Assembly: GCA_020024105.1 (NCBI GenBank)
Contig: JAHHUH010000008.1
Span: 17,706-81,705 of the forward strand
Reading direction: 5' to 3'
Length of the DNA: 64,000 bases
Source: Phascolarctobacterium sp.
GTDB lineage: Bacteria; Bacillota; Negativicutes; Acidaminococcales; Acidaminococcaceae
The translations under genes were made by a program, and so were the position numbers. Within the stretch, counting starts at the first letter, position 1. Each line of letters opens with the position of its first letter. Of the stretch, positions 46,023 through 54,959 are shown one piece after another. The notes below the pieces were generated by a model. That model searched no databases and had not been told where the DNA came from. It worked only from the letters and a program-made list of their open reading frames with translations.

Positions 46023-47503
46023 ATTCTACTGTACATCTCTCGGGAAGCACGGGTATTTTCGTCACTATCCTCCGTGGGATAATAAAGTGGATCATATTCT
46101 AAGCGCTTGAGGAGTAGATGGCTACCAATAACTCTACCCATACGGATTTTAGTGGCGGTATCCTCCATCAGCTCCAGCAGACTAGTAAAATCAAAAACAG
46201 GCGTGTCGATAAAGGAGGGAATAATGGGCTTACCCAGACCATTATAGCGGGGATTGGAGCCACAAATAATAAAATCGCTGAGCTCCGCTGCCTGTTGCAG
46301 CTCCTCCTGGGTAGGATTAATGCGTACCTCTGCCTGACAGCCGATCTGCTCCATGCATTGGTAAATCTTCTGTTCCATCAGCTCCATGGTTTTGGCATCT
46401 AGCCCTGTCTCCGCCTGAAAACGAGGATTGAGAATTAAGCAGACCTGGGTAATGGGCATGCCATAATCCTGATGATAGGCCTTTAAATATTCAGGTAGAC
46501 CATCCAAGCCACCGGCAATAAGGCAGAATTTATAACGACTGAACTCGGCCCTAAGCTCCTGGTAACGGCGGCTAATTCGCGCCTCCTCCAGGTCCAGCAC
46601 CTGCTCCACCTGGGAGGCGATGTCCAGCTTTTTACCAATTTCAAGATAAAAATCCCTAATGCCCTGGAGTCCATGCCATTCATACATATTGGCTACATGG
46701 AGAAAATCCGTACCAAAGCGTTCCTCCATAGTCAGCGCCCATTTCTTACGCCGTACAATATTCAGCTGAGCTCTAGGCGCAGTGCGTATTTGCTCCAAAG
46801 TAGCGGCAGGCAAAAAGGTGTTCACCCTAAGGCTCATTTTTTCTAAAAGCTCCTTCACCCTGCGGAGCTTCACATCAGCCATATAGCCCCAGATAAAGGA
46901 CTCCACATTAATAGTCAGAGGCTGAACCTGCTGGGGCTCCATAACCTTATTCACAAGGGCGTCCATAACCTCTACATAGCCACAGCCAGGATAGATTGCA
47001 TTGGGAGAGCACCGTGTATTAACCCCCTGCTGAGCCTTCTCCTTTAGGAATTTAGCTCGGTTGGCCTTATCCATATGGGAGAATACCTGGGATTTAACCA
47101 CAACAATTTTAGCTTGTACTTGGGACTGGATATCCAGAGCAATTCCCTCCAGGTCGTCGTTGATAATATCGGAAACAACTGTAGGTAGAATAAAGATAAG
47201 CTCTGGCTTCTGCCTTTTGTCCACCTCGAGAAGTGTTTTTCTTAGCTTAGCCTCTGCACCAAAAATAACATCCTGATCCTGAAAATTAACACTAACTATA
47301 TCGTAAAAGGGGGTATTTCTAGAACGTGCTGAGGTACGATAGCCATAGGCACAGCCCTTGGGTCCATACATAATGGTAGCCGTATTAGCTACCTCCTGAA
47401 TGGCTGCTAAATTACCAGCCAGCTTACCATTTACGCCAAAGCGATGTACCATGGCTGATGGATGCACTCCCATATAGGTCTGGTCGCGATAATAATCCTG
47501 CAT
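46001..47503 (-). CDS. Nitrogenase component 1-like subunit A (divergent ligands)
   Basis: 500-residue nitrogenase-superfamily subunit with MYGPKGCAYGYR (Cys51, the second P-cluster position), SVNFQDQDVIFGAEAKLRKTL and ...IINDDLEGIA. The first ligand position (around residue 25) is Asn/Gly and the third (Val109) is not Cys. The NifD cofactor cysteine (LNxxHC in NifD) falls in LNIVRRKKW, giving Arg252, and no His corresponds to NifD His442. CSPNAIYPGC (Cys165, Cys174) might supply other ligands. It therefore cannot hold FeMo-co in the classic way. It follows the ATPase gene by 30 bases and overlaps subunit B by 22 bases. Confidence 0.85.
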   Translation of the reverse strand: MQDYYRDQTYMGVHPSAMVHRFGVNGKLAGNLAAIQEVANTATIMYGPKGCAYGYRTSARSRNTPFYDIVSVNFQDQDVIFGAEAKLRKTLLEVDKRQKPELIFILPTVVSDIINDDLEGIALDIQSQVQAKIVVVKSQVFSHMDKANRAKFLKEKAQQGVNTRCSPNAIYPGCGYVEVMDALVNKVMEPQQVQPLTINVESFIWGYMADVKLRRVKELLEKMSLRVNTFLPAATLEQIRTAPRAQLNIVRRKKWALTMEERFGTDFLHVANMYEWHGLQGIRDFYLEIGKKLDIASQVEQVLDLEEARISRRYQELRAEFSRYKFCLIAGGLDGLPEYLKAYHQDYGMPITQVCLILNPRFQAETGLDAKTMELMEQKIYQCMEQIGCQAEVRINPTQEELQQAAELSDFIICGSNPRYNGLGKPIIPSFIDTPVFDFTSLLELMEDTATKIRMGRVIGSHLLLKRLEYDPLYYPTEDSDENTRASREMYSRMWRLRRK

Positions 47504-47533
47504 TTTACTTCTCCCTTCACCTGTGCTAGTATT

Positions 47534-48208
47534 CTATTCCTTTAAGCGTCCCCGCTCCATAAAAAGACTACGGTCGCACATCCATTTAATAATTTCCTTA
47601 TCGTGGGCAATAAAGAGATAGGATAAATGCTCCAGTGCCTGAATTTTCTTCAATAGATGTAGAATCTGCGCCTGCACGGATATATCCAGCATGGAGGTAG
47701 GCTCATCTAGAATCAACAGCTTGGGCTTGAGCAGTAAAGCTCGGGCAATACTTAAACGCTGGATTTCCCCGCCACTTACCTGATGCGGATAACGGCTAAG
47801 CAAAGTCCAGTTCAGCTTGACCAGACCCAGTGCCTGCTCCAGGGTTTCCTCTGTATAGGGTCTCTGGAAGATTTTTAAGGGCTCGATAAAGCTGGCCCCC
47901 AGTGTAAGCATGGGGTCAAAAAAGCTTTCCGGTCGTTGGGAAATAAATTGTACCTTGCCTCTAAAGGGCTTTAATTTATTATTACTGTAGTCAGTTATAT
48001 CCTCATTTTCGAAAAGAATGCGACCGCTATCGCATTTTATGAGCCGGAGCAAAATGCGGGCTAAGGTGCTTTTGCCACAGCCGCTGGCGCCCATCAGCCC
48101 CACTACCTCGTTTTCACCTATGGTGATGCTGCACTGGTCCAGCACCTTGATTGTTTCGCCACTACTGCGGTCCAGATAATATTTGCTGATATTTTCACCC
48201 TTGAGCAT
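47534..48208 (-). CDS. Peptide/nickel-type ABC transporter ATPase (DppF/NikE-like)
   Basis: 224-residue ATPase with Walker A GASGCGKST, Q-loop QRPES, signature VSGGEIQRLSIARALL, Walker B LLILDEPTS and H-loop IAHD. It lacks the C-terminal oligopeptide (HPY) extension, so it is of the short DppF/NikE type. It overlaps the first ATPase gene by 14 bases and is followed 30 bases later by subunit A, placing transport and reductase genes on one transcript. Confidence 0.88.
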   Translation of the reverse strand: MLKGENISKYYLDRSSGETIKVLDQCSITIGENEVVGLMGASGCGKSTLARILLRLIKCDSGRILFENEDITDYSNNKLKPFRGKVQFISQRPESFFDPMLTLGASFIEPLKIFQRPYTEETLEQALGLVKLNWTLLSRYPHQVSGGEIQRLSIARALLLKPKLLILDEPTSMLDISVQAQILHLLKKIQALEHLSYLFIAHDKEIIKWMCDRSLFMERGRLKE

Positions 48209-49133
48209 AACGGAAGCACCTCACTTGTGTTTGCCCCACCTGATAAACAGGGGGAATTTCTTCTAGGCAGCGTTGCTGGCAGTAGGGACAACGGGGAGCA
48301 AATTTGCAGCCCTCCAGCTTATCCGTAGGTGCAGGCGCAGAGCCGGCCATGGTCTGAAAGCCGTTTTCCGGTAAGGAGGCTAAGAAAGCCTGGGTATAGG
48401 GATGGAGGGGCTGGGTAAAAATTTGTCGGCCTGCTTCCACAATCTGTCCTGAATACATGACGGCAATACTATCACATACCTGGCGGGCCAGGTTCAAATC
48501 ATGGGTAATAATCATCATACCACATTGTCCCTGCTCTTTGATTTTAAGAAGATTTTCGTAAACAACGCTACAAACCTGCTCATCCAGGCCCTTGGTAGGC
48601 TCATCGGCTAAAATCCATTTGGGCTGACCACAGCAGCTCATAGCACAGAGAACACGCTGCTGCATGCCGCCGGACAGCTCATGAGGATAGGCTTGCAAAA
48701 CTCTATCCACTGCCTCCAGACCGAAAAAGTGCAGCCAGGATTTTTTTATAGCATCATCGGCATCATGCTGTCCCAAGGCCGCCAGAATGTCATTAAACTG
48801 CTTACCGATTTTGCGGCTGGGATGGAGAGCTTCTCCAGGATTTTGTGGGACAATGCCAAATTCCTTACCATAGAATTGGGCAATAGCCTGGGAATTATTA
48901 ATTACATCCACATTCTGGTAAATAATCTCCCCTCTCTGCTCCACATAATCCTGCAGGATATTAAGCAGTGCCTGGCCTAAAATAGACTTGCCGCAGCCAC
49001 TTTCTCCAATAATAGCGGTCATCTCTCCCCAATGAAAGGTAATATTGATGCCGTCCACTGCTCGTACATAGCCCTGCTCTAGTGGGAAATATACATACAA
49101 ATTCTTAATCTGAATATCATTTGCTGCTACCAT
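48195..49133 (-). CDS. Peptide/nickel-type ABC transporter ATPase (DppD/NikD-like)
   Basis: 312-residue ATPase: Walker A GESGCGKSI, signature LSGGMQQRVLCAMSC, Walker B WILADEPTKGLDEQ, H-loop ITHD. The C-terminal oligo/HPY domain has the cysteine motif CKFAPRCPYCQQRC typical of DppD/OppD/NikD relatives. It pairs with the shorter ATPase next to it. Seven-base overlap with the upstream permease gene. Confidence 0.9.
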   Translation of the reverse strand: MVAANDIQIKNLYVYFPLEQGYVRAVDGINITFHWGEMTAIIGESGCGKSILGQALLNILQDYVEQRGEIIYQNVDVINNSQAIAQFYGKEFGIVPQNPGEALHPSRKIGKQFNDILAALGQHDADDAIKKSWLHFFGLEAVDRVLQAYPHELSGGMQQRVLCAMSCCGQPKWILADEPTKGLDEQVCSVVYENLLKIKEQGQCGMMIITHDLNLARQVCDSIAVMYSGQIVEAGRQIFTQPLHPYTQAFLASLPENGFQTMAGSAPAPTDKLEGCKFAPRCPYCQQRCLEEIPPVYQVGQTQVRCFRYAQG

Positions 49134-49960
49134 TTGCGCACCTCGTTGTAACGGGAGTCCAAACGATCCCGCATGCTATCACCAATAATATTAATGGAGT
49201 AAATCAACATAAAGATGCAGGTACCGGGAACTAGAATTAAATGCGGTGAGCTGCGGTAATATAGGATGGCGTCATTAATCATTACGCTCCAGTCAGGCGT
49301 AGGCGGCTGTACACCCAAGCCCAAGAAGCTTAGACCGGCTACGGAAAGAATGCCACGTCCTACACGGATAGTGAAAAGCACCAGCATTTTATTGACGATA
49401 TTGGGCATAATATGATAACTCAGCAGACGCCAGTCACTACAGCCTAGGCAGCGTAATCCTTCCACAAAGGGCTCCTCCTTTAGCTGCAGGACCTCGGCAC
49501 GGACGATACGTGAAAAGCCTGCCCAGGAGGTAATAACCAAAGCAAGGATTAAGCTTTCGATACTGGCACCTAAAATACCGGCTATGGCCACCATAAAGCA
49601 ACTGCCGGGAATCCCCTGGAAAATATTGCTGAGCACGGTAAAGCACAAGTCCACCTTACCACCATAAAAGCCACAGAGCAGGCCAATGGTAAGTCCCACT
49701 CCCAGGGAGAGGACTGCTGCTACCACAGAAAGCAGGATGGAGGCTCTGCCGCCGTAAAGGATGCGACTGAACATATCCCTGCCCAGGGCATCCGTACCAA
49801 AGAAATGCTGCCAGGACATTCCCTGGAGGCGTACGGCCATATTGGGTTCAAAGGGATTATGGGTAGCCAGAAGTGGTGCCAAAAGGCTGGCACCTAAAAT
49901 TATTACTAATACCGCGAGGGCAAAATATAATTGTAAATTTGCTTTCTTCATCTTATTCAC
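49127..49960 (-). CDS. Peptide/nickel-type ABC transporter permease (DppC/NikC-like)
   Basis: 277-residue inner-membrane permease with the OppC/NikC N-terminal segment (LLATHNPFEPN...HFFGTDALGRDMFSRILYGGRASI) and the EAA-loop region (RAEVLQLKEEPFVEGLRCLGCSDWRLLSYHIMPN). It overlaps the partner permease by 8 bases. Confidence 0.9.
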   Translation of the reverse strand: MNKMKKANLQLYFALAVLVIILGASLLAPLLATHNPFEPNMAVRLQGMSWQHFFGTDALGRDMFSRILYGGRASILLSVVAAVLSLGVGLTIGLLCGFYGGKVDLCFTVLSNIFQGIPGSCFMVAIAGILGASIESLILALVITSWAGFSRIVRAEVLQLKEEPFVEGLRCLGCSDWRLLSYHIMPNIVNKMLVLFTIRVGRGILSVAGLSFLGLGVQPPTPDWSVMINDAILYYRSSPHLILVPGTCIFMLIYSINIIGDSMRDRLDSRYNEVRKW

Positions 49961-50888
49961 CTAGTTTAACCTTGGGATTGAGATAGGCAATCATAATATC
50001 CACGGCTATTTGCACCAGAACCAGGGTCCAGCCGCAAATCAGCACATAGCCCTGCAATACGGGATAGTCACGGTAGCTGATGGCTTCCATGGCCATACTG
50101 CCGATGCCGGGAATAGCGAAAATATTTTCGGCAATAATACTTCCTCCCAGACAGCTGGCGAAATAGTTACCCAGCATAGCAATGACGGGAATGATGGCAT
50201 TGGGTAAAGCATAGCAGAAGACCAGCTTGCACCTGCTGATACCACGGACCTTGGCAATCAGAAAGTACTGCTTGCCAAATTCACTGAGCAGCGCACCACG
50301 CATAAAACGGCAGATAGTGCCCATGGAAGCAAAGGAAATGACAAAGGCCGGCAGAATAAAGTGGACGATGGTATCCGCTCCGCTGGTGGGCAGCAGACGT
50401 AAATTTTCGCAGAAAATGAGGATTAGCACCAATGCCAGCCAAAAGCTAGGCACGGCCAGCATTACATTGGTAAGATTTTTTACCAGCTGGTCGAAAAAGC
50501 TATCCCGATAAACAGCACAAATTATACCTAGGCAAATGCCACCCACCCCGGCAAAAAGCAGAGCCAGGACGGCTACCTCGATAGTAGTTGGTAAATAGAG
50601 TAAAATATCCGGCAGGATTTCACGTCCAGAAATATAGCTGCTTCCTAAATCTCCTTGAAGAACACCCAACATCCAGCTGGCATAACGAAGCCAGAGGGGT
50701 CGGTCCAGACCTAGCTCCGTCCTTACCTCCGCCAGCTGTTCCTCCGTTGGTGCATAAAAGCCATCCCTATCCAGAACGAATTCTGCTGGATCACCGGGAG
50801 AAATAACTCCTAGAATAAAGGATAATAGGCTGATGCCAAGCATGACGGGAAGAGCAGTTAAAATTCTTTGATAAATATATTTCAGCAT
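49953..50888 (-). CDS. Peptide/nickel-type ABC transporter permease (DppB/NikB-like)
   Basis: Inner-membrane permease of about 311 residues: MLKYIYQRILTALPVMLGISLLSF at the start, the DppB/NikB loop (LGLDRPLWLRYASWMLGVLQGDLGSSY), and the EAA segment GALLSEFGKQYFLIAKVRGISRCKLVFCYALPNAIIPV. I take MLKYIYQ (ATG at 50888) as the start because it has the usual form; four residues further upstream are in frame from 50900 and overlap the binding-protein gene. Confidence 0.88.
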   Translation of the reverse strand: MLKYIYQRILTALPVMLGISLLSFILGVISPGDPAEFVLDRDGFYAPTEEQLAEVRTELGLDRPLWLRYASWMLGVLQGDLGSSYISGREILPDILLYLPTTIEVAVLALLFAGVGGICLGIICAVYRDSFFDQLVKNLTNVMLAVPSFWLALVLILIFCENLRLLPTSGADTIVHFILPAFVISFASMGTICRFMRGALLSEFGKQYFLIAKVRGISRCKLVFCYALPNAIIPVIAMLGNYFASCLGGSIIAENIFAIPGIGSMAMEAISYRDYPVLQGYVLICGWTLVLVQIAVDIMIAYLNPKVKLGE

Positions 50889-52435
50889 TAGTCCACCCAC
50901 TCAATCTCCGCTAAATTAATACCATAAATTAGCGCATCATAATTTTTTAAATGCCTACTATAGGCTACGACGCTTTTATCATTAAAAAGTGGAACCACCG
51001 GCTGCTCCTGCACGGAAATTTCCTGCAGACGGTCGTAAATGGCTCTTCTTTTATCCTCATCCTCAATAAACTGGACCTCGGTCATCAGTTGAATAACCTC
51101 TGCATTTCGATAGTGGGAGCTGCTGGTAGCGTTACGGGATCCATCGGGCATCATAAAGGTATAAAAAATACCATAGGGGTCGCCGTTAGCCAGGCCCTGC
51201 TGTACACGGGCAATACCATATTCTCCATGTCGGAGCAACCCCATCATCGTTGCATATTCCTGGGATTTAATGGTTACGTCCAGACCGATATCCTTCAGCC
51301 AGTAGGCAATCAGCTCAGCCTCACCCTTTTGTAGGGTTTCCCCACCATTAATGCAATAAGTAATCTGACAGCGCTTACCCTGGAGAACCTCGGCTGCGAG
51401 CCTTTGTGCCTTTGCCAGGTTATATTCTACGGGAATATCCTTGTAATAGGGACTGGTATAATTTAAAACATTGGAGGTAGGCACGGCATAATTCAGATAC
51501 ATTGCCTGAACCAGATTATCACGATTAATAGCTAGGCTGACGGCCTGACGCATCCGCACGTCATTAAAAGGAAATTTGCTGCCATTGAGATGCAGGAAAC
51601 GGATCATGCTGGATTTATTACTGGAAATAGCAAAACGGTCATCCTTCTTAATTTCTTCTGCCAGGAAAGGAGGAATGGCATTAATATCCAACACGCCCAT
51701 AACCTCACCTGCTTTTAAGGCGGCGTAGCGGACATCCGCATTGGGAATATTGCGGATGATAAAGCAGGGAATCTTCCCTTTTTTACCATAATAGCCTTCA
51801 AAGCGTTCTAATTTAACGTATTTACCTAGCACGTTTTCTGTAATCTTGTAGGGCCCGGTACCAATTGCAAAGCCGTTAAAATTACCCTCGGCATCAAAGC
51901 ATTCTGGAGCAAAAACGGGACTGCCGAAATTTATCATTTTGTAGAGCTGGTTAATGGAAGGCTTGGCAAATACTAGACGAATGGTGTAATCGTCCAAGGC
52001 TTCGTATTTAATAATGGAGGGATAGTAGGATTCTAGGCGCATGCCGTAAAAATAAGAGCTTTTGTAGCCTATTTTCATGCGGTCAAAGTTTTTTAGGACG
52101 GAATCTGCCGTAAAATGAGTACCGTTATGAAAATTCACATCTTGACGTAGTTTAAAAATCCATTCCCGACCGCCATCATGCATTTCCCAGCTGGTCGCTA
52201 GGCCGGGAGCAGGTCGTCCGTCAGGACCTCTGGTAATTAGGGATTCCCAAACTCCCAAAATTTTACTGCAATAGTAGGCATCCTTGGGCCCTGGTGCTAG
52301 AGGGCGGAAGGCAGCTAAATTAACCTGACTACTGTTATTTACCGTATGCTCCGCTACCGTAGTAGCCTGCTGTTCCTGACCACAACCGGTCAGTACGCTG
52401 GCCAGTAGCAGTAGCAGGAGGAAAATCTTTTTCAT
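50888..52435 (-). CDS. Solute-binding lipoprotein, family 5 (DppA/NikA-like)
   Basis: 515-residue extracytoplasmic binding protein. The lipobox is in the signal peptide (ASVLTGC, Cys at about residue 18), so it is anchored to the inner membrane. Family 5 features are VWESLITRGPDGRPAPGLATSWEMHDGGREWIFKLRQDVNFHNGTHFTADSV, GTGPYKI and DVRMRQAVSLAINRD. Ligands of the family include peptides, nickel-chelates and haem; none can be assigned. It is the first gene of the eight-gene operon and so points to an imported compound for the nitrogenase-like enzyme. Ribosome site GAGGT precedes the ATG. Confidence 0.9.
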   Translation of the reverse strand: MKKIFLLLLLLASVLTGCGQEQQATTVAEHTVNNSSQVNLAAFRPLAPGPKDAYYCSKILGVWESLITRGPDGRPAPGLATSWEMHDGGREWIFKLRQDVNFHNGTHFTADSVLKNFDRMKIGYKSSYFYGMRLESYYPSIIKYEALDDYTIRLVFAKPSINQLYKMINFGSPVFAPECFDAEGNFNGFAIGTGPYKITENVLGKYVKLERFEGYYGKKGKIPCFIIRNIPNADVRYAALKAGEVMGVLDINAIPPFLAEEIKKDDRFAISSNKSSMIRFLHLNGSKFPFNDVRMRQAVSLAINRDNLVQAMYLNYAVPTSNVLNYTSPYYKDIPVEYNLAKAQRLAAEVLQGKRCQITYCINGGETLQKGEAELIAYWLKDIGLDVTIKSQEYATMMGLLRHGEYGIARVQQGLANGDPYGIFYTFMMPDGSRNATSSSHYRNAEVIQLMTEVQFIEDEDKRRAIYDRLQEISVQEQPVVPLFNDKSVVAYSRHLKNYDALIYGINLAEIEWVD

Positions 52436-52447
52436 ATGTATACCTCA

Positions 52448-52512
52448 GAAATAAAATAAGGATCTTTGTAAAGCCTTGCTAACAGATTTTGCAAAAGTCC
52501 TTATTAATAAAC
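52448..52512 (-). promoter_or_regulatory. Long imperfect inverted repeat in the leader of the binding-protein/nif-like operon
   Basis: Minus strand: AATAAGGA (52505-52498) and TCCTTATT (52462-52455) pair, with further matching CTTTTGCAAA against TTTACAAAG inside and a loop of about 15 bases. The structure spans about 50 bases just upstream of the ribosome site. A poor promoter match (TTGCAA...TACAAA) lies within it. It could be an operator or an RNA leader. Confidence 0.45.
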
Positions 52513-52550
52513 CTTTTACTGGTGGCTCCTCTTGGAGCTCTATAGATGTA

Positions 52551-52592
52551 GAAAAAGTCCTACGCCACCACCATGGTGGTAGCGCTAGGACT
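52551..52592 (-). terminator. Terminator of TonB-dependent receptor 1
   Basis: AGTCCTA...TAGGACT arms with an inner CCACCATGGTGG palindrome (52556-52592), followed by TTTTT on the minus strand. It separates the receptor from the transporter/nif-like operon. Confidence 0.88.
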
Positions 52593-52611
52593 AGAAAGTA
52601 TTATTTAAATT

Positions 52612-54798
52612 TTAAATATCAAAGCTTGCGGAAACCATGAAGGTGCGGGGGTTATTTAGGAGTACGCCACTACCATGGGAGGTCCAGAAGTTTTTATCAG
52701 TTACATTATAGCACATAGCGGTTAAGCTTACTGGCATATGGAAGAGTTCGGTGCGATAGTTAACACCTAAATCATAGGTGGTGTAGGAAGGCACAGTTAA
52801 CTGTTCGTCACAAATCTTGGAAGAAGCATTGTAGAGGACACGACCGATAACGCTAAAGTCTTCGTTAGCTTCGTATTCCAGGGTTGCTACAGCATTCCAA
52901 TCAGAAACACCACCGACAACCATGCCATCACGCAAGCCGTTTTGAGTTTTGTTTTGTTCAGCGTCCAAATACATTAAGCCACCCATGAAGCTCCATTTGG
53001 GAGCGAATTTGCCGTTTACGGAAAGCTCTACGCCCTTGTATTCCTGTTCGCCGTCCTGCAGGTAGTAAAGGTCCTCACCCTTCTTAACCTCGAAGTTGTT
53101 AGCTTGAGTGATTTCAAAAATACCTAAGCTAGTCATAATACCCTTGTTAGTATATTTAATGCCGATTTCATTTTGCTTGGTCTTAGCAGGATCCAGAATA
53201 TCACCTTCGTTTTCATATTTTGAGCCAACGATTTCGCCCTTATCGAAATTCTCGGAATGGCTACCATATAAGGAAATGTGTTCATCCGGACGATAAACTA
53301 CACCATAGGTAGGGCATACTGCGGAGCTCTTAATTTCGCTAGTAACGGCACCGGTATTCTTATTAAAGGATCTACTTACATTTTCATGTTTATGCACGCC
53401 AACCATTACCTGAGCCTTACCCATAACCATGGTATCAGCGATGGATGCGCCCCAGTAGAAGTTCTTGTTTTTCAAGACCTCGGCCAGATCCGGTTTCCAG
53501 AAGCCCTCAACATGAATGCCCTCGTAGATGTTACCGGAAGCATTACCCATCTGACCAATGAAGTAATCCTTAGCGCCACTGCTCTTGTACCAAGCCTTTT
53601 CCAAAGCCATGGACAGGTTATGGTCGATATTGCCAGTTTTCAATTCACCATGCATACCGACCTGTGCAAAGCGGTTTTCAGTATGAGTGCTGGTGGAGAA
53701 AATAGTATTCCATTTAGAGGAAGCGGGACCGATATCGCCTTTATCATTAATAATGGAGAAGCGGCTGCCCTTACCGGTAATATTTTTGTTCAGCTTATTG
53801 TCGTTCAAGCCGGCATTAGCAAACCATTTCCACCCGTCAGCAAATTCATGCTCGTGGTTCAAGGTAATGAAAGCACCTTCGGCTTCCTTTTCCATGCCAT
53901 CAAAGCCCAAATCCTTATCTGCATCGGGAGCATCCGGCAATTTAGTGACAATATTGCCCTTAGCGTCCGCTTTGCCTACATTGGAAAAACCGAACCAACG
54001 CATGCCACCCTTTACATTATGCTTACGGTAGCCAGTAGCGATATTAGTGGTGTGCTTTTCAGTAGTATAGTCGATATTAGCAGAAATGCCTTGAGATTCA
54101 ATTTCATGATTATCAATAGCAGTTTCGCCATTCAGATATTCAGTATTAATACGTACGCCCCAAGTGTCATCATGACCGAAGCGACGACCAATATCAAAGT
54201 ATTCGCCTAAGGAATCCTTACCGGTGAAGACTTGCTTATAGCTGGTAACAGGCACTTTGCCAGCCTTCTTAGTAACGAAGTTAACGATACCACCTGCAGT
54301 ACTGGTTTCGTAGGTGCAGGGTACACCGGTCAAACCACTATTAGGACCGGAAATGAATTGGATATCACTAATAGCAAAGGTGGGCGCATTGAACTGGGTC
54401 ATCATGCCAGGAATGCCATTTAAGTAATAGGAGGTACCGGTGGATTTTAAGCCACGGATGGAAATATCATTATGCAAAGTAGTACCTTCCACACGTACGG
54501 CAGGGTTATTTACTAAAACATTTTGCAAGGGTTGGTTAGGACCACCAAATTTTTCAATAGTCTTGGAGCTCAAATTAACCTGGCTAAAGGGAGTATCCAT
54601 AATGTCTTTATCACCTAAGAGACCCAGGGTACTCTTTTGGCTAACAAAGCCACCAGGAAGCAGGTCTTTTTCGCCTTCAATAACAATTTCGTTCAGCTCA
54701 TGATTCATAGACTTTTCTGCTTGTACATCAGCTACGAAGCCAACACTGGCAACGGCACAGAGCAGACTAGCTGTCAGTGCTTTTTTCTTACTCAACAT
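52612..54798 (-). CDS. TonB-dependent outer-membrane receptor 1
   Basis: About 728 residues: signal peptide (LSKKKALTASLLCAVASVGFVADVQA), a short N-terminal box with EIVIEGEKD, a plug domain (PFSQVNLSSKTIEKFGGPNQPLQNVLVNNPAVR, DISIRGLKSTGTSYYLNGIPG, GGIVNFVTKKAG) and a 22-strand barrel ending in the outer-membrane signature NPRTFMVSASFDI with C-terminal aromatic/hydrophobic residues. Plug motifs resemble siderophore receptors (FhuA/FpvA group), but a cobalamin riboswitch controls it, so corrinoid (BtuB-like) uptake is the best inference. The ATG at 54798 has AGAGGTG. Receptors 2 and 3 are paralogues. Confidence 0.88.
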   Translation of the reverse strand: MLSKKKALTASLLCAVASVGFVADVQAEKSMNHELNEIVIEGEKDLLPGGFVSQKSTLGLLGDKDIMDTPFSQVNLSSKTIEKFGGPNQPLQNVLVNNPAVRVEGTTLHNDISIRGLKSTGTSYYLNGIPGMMTQFNAPTFAISDIQFISGPNSGLTGVPCTYETSTAGGIVNFVTKKAGKVPVTSYKQVFTGKDSLGEYFDIGRRFGHDDTWGVRINTEYLNGETAIDNHEIESQGISANIDYTTEKHTTNIATGYRKHNVKGGMRWFGFSNVGKADAKGNIVTKLPDAPDADKDLGFDGMEKEAEGAFITLNHEHEFADGWKWFANAGLNDNKLNKNITGKGSRFSIINDKGDIGPASSKWNTIFSTSTHTENRFAQVGMHGELKTGNIDHNLSMALEKAWYKSSGAKDYFIGQMGNASGNIYEGIHVEGFWKPDLAEVLKNKNFYWGASIADTMVMGKAQVMVGVHKHENVSRSFNKNTGAVTSEIKSSAVCPTYGVVYRPDEHISLYGSHSENFDKGEIVGSKYENEGDILDPAKTKQNEIGIKYTNKGIMTSLGIFEITQANNFEVKKGEDLYYLQDGEQEYKGVELSVNGKFAPKWSFMGGLMYLDAEQNKTQNGLRDGMVVGGVSDWNAVATLEYEANEDFSVIGRVLYNASSKICDEQLTVPSYTTYDLGVNYRTELFHMPVSLTAMCYNVTDKNFWTSHGSGVLLNNPRTFMVSASFDI

Positions 54799-54828
54799 AA
54801 AATACACCTCTGAAATTATATTTTTTAT

Positions 54829-54866
54829 TCCTCCGACCGAGCTTTCCGAGTTTCGCGTGTCCGAAG
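54829..54866 (-). repeat. Conserved leader element, copy 1
   Basis: The top strand reads GACCGAGC-ttt-CCGAGTTTCGCGTGTC; a near-identical copy lies before receptor 3 (63653-63677). Both are between the riboswitch terminator and the ribosome site; receptor 2 lacks it. Confidence 0.6.
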
Positions 54867-54903
54867 AAATAAAAGCTGGATTATTGTGTTATAGGATATT
54901 TAA

Positions 54904-54945
54904 GTGCATAAAAAGCACTCACCACGCATAGGCATAGAGGTGCAT
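54904..54945 (-). terminator. Probable riboswitch terminator 1
   Basis: Minus strand GCACcTC pairs with GAGTGC (one bulged C) and is followed by TTTTT. It is less stable than those of riboswitches 2 and 3, but occupies the same place between aptamer and gene. Confidence 0.5.
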
Positions 54946-54959
54946 AGGTTGCATCATGC

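Noticed and set aside
43993-47503. True molybdenum nitrogenase
   Set aside because: No nifH, one subunit lacks the FeMo-co cysteine and histidine and two P-cluster cysteines, and nifE/nifN partners are missing.
53278-54210. Long plus-strand open frame inside receptor 1
   Set aside because: It is the antisense shadow of a well-supported receptor gene; no homology-like features or ribosome site.
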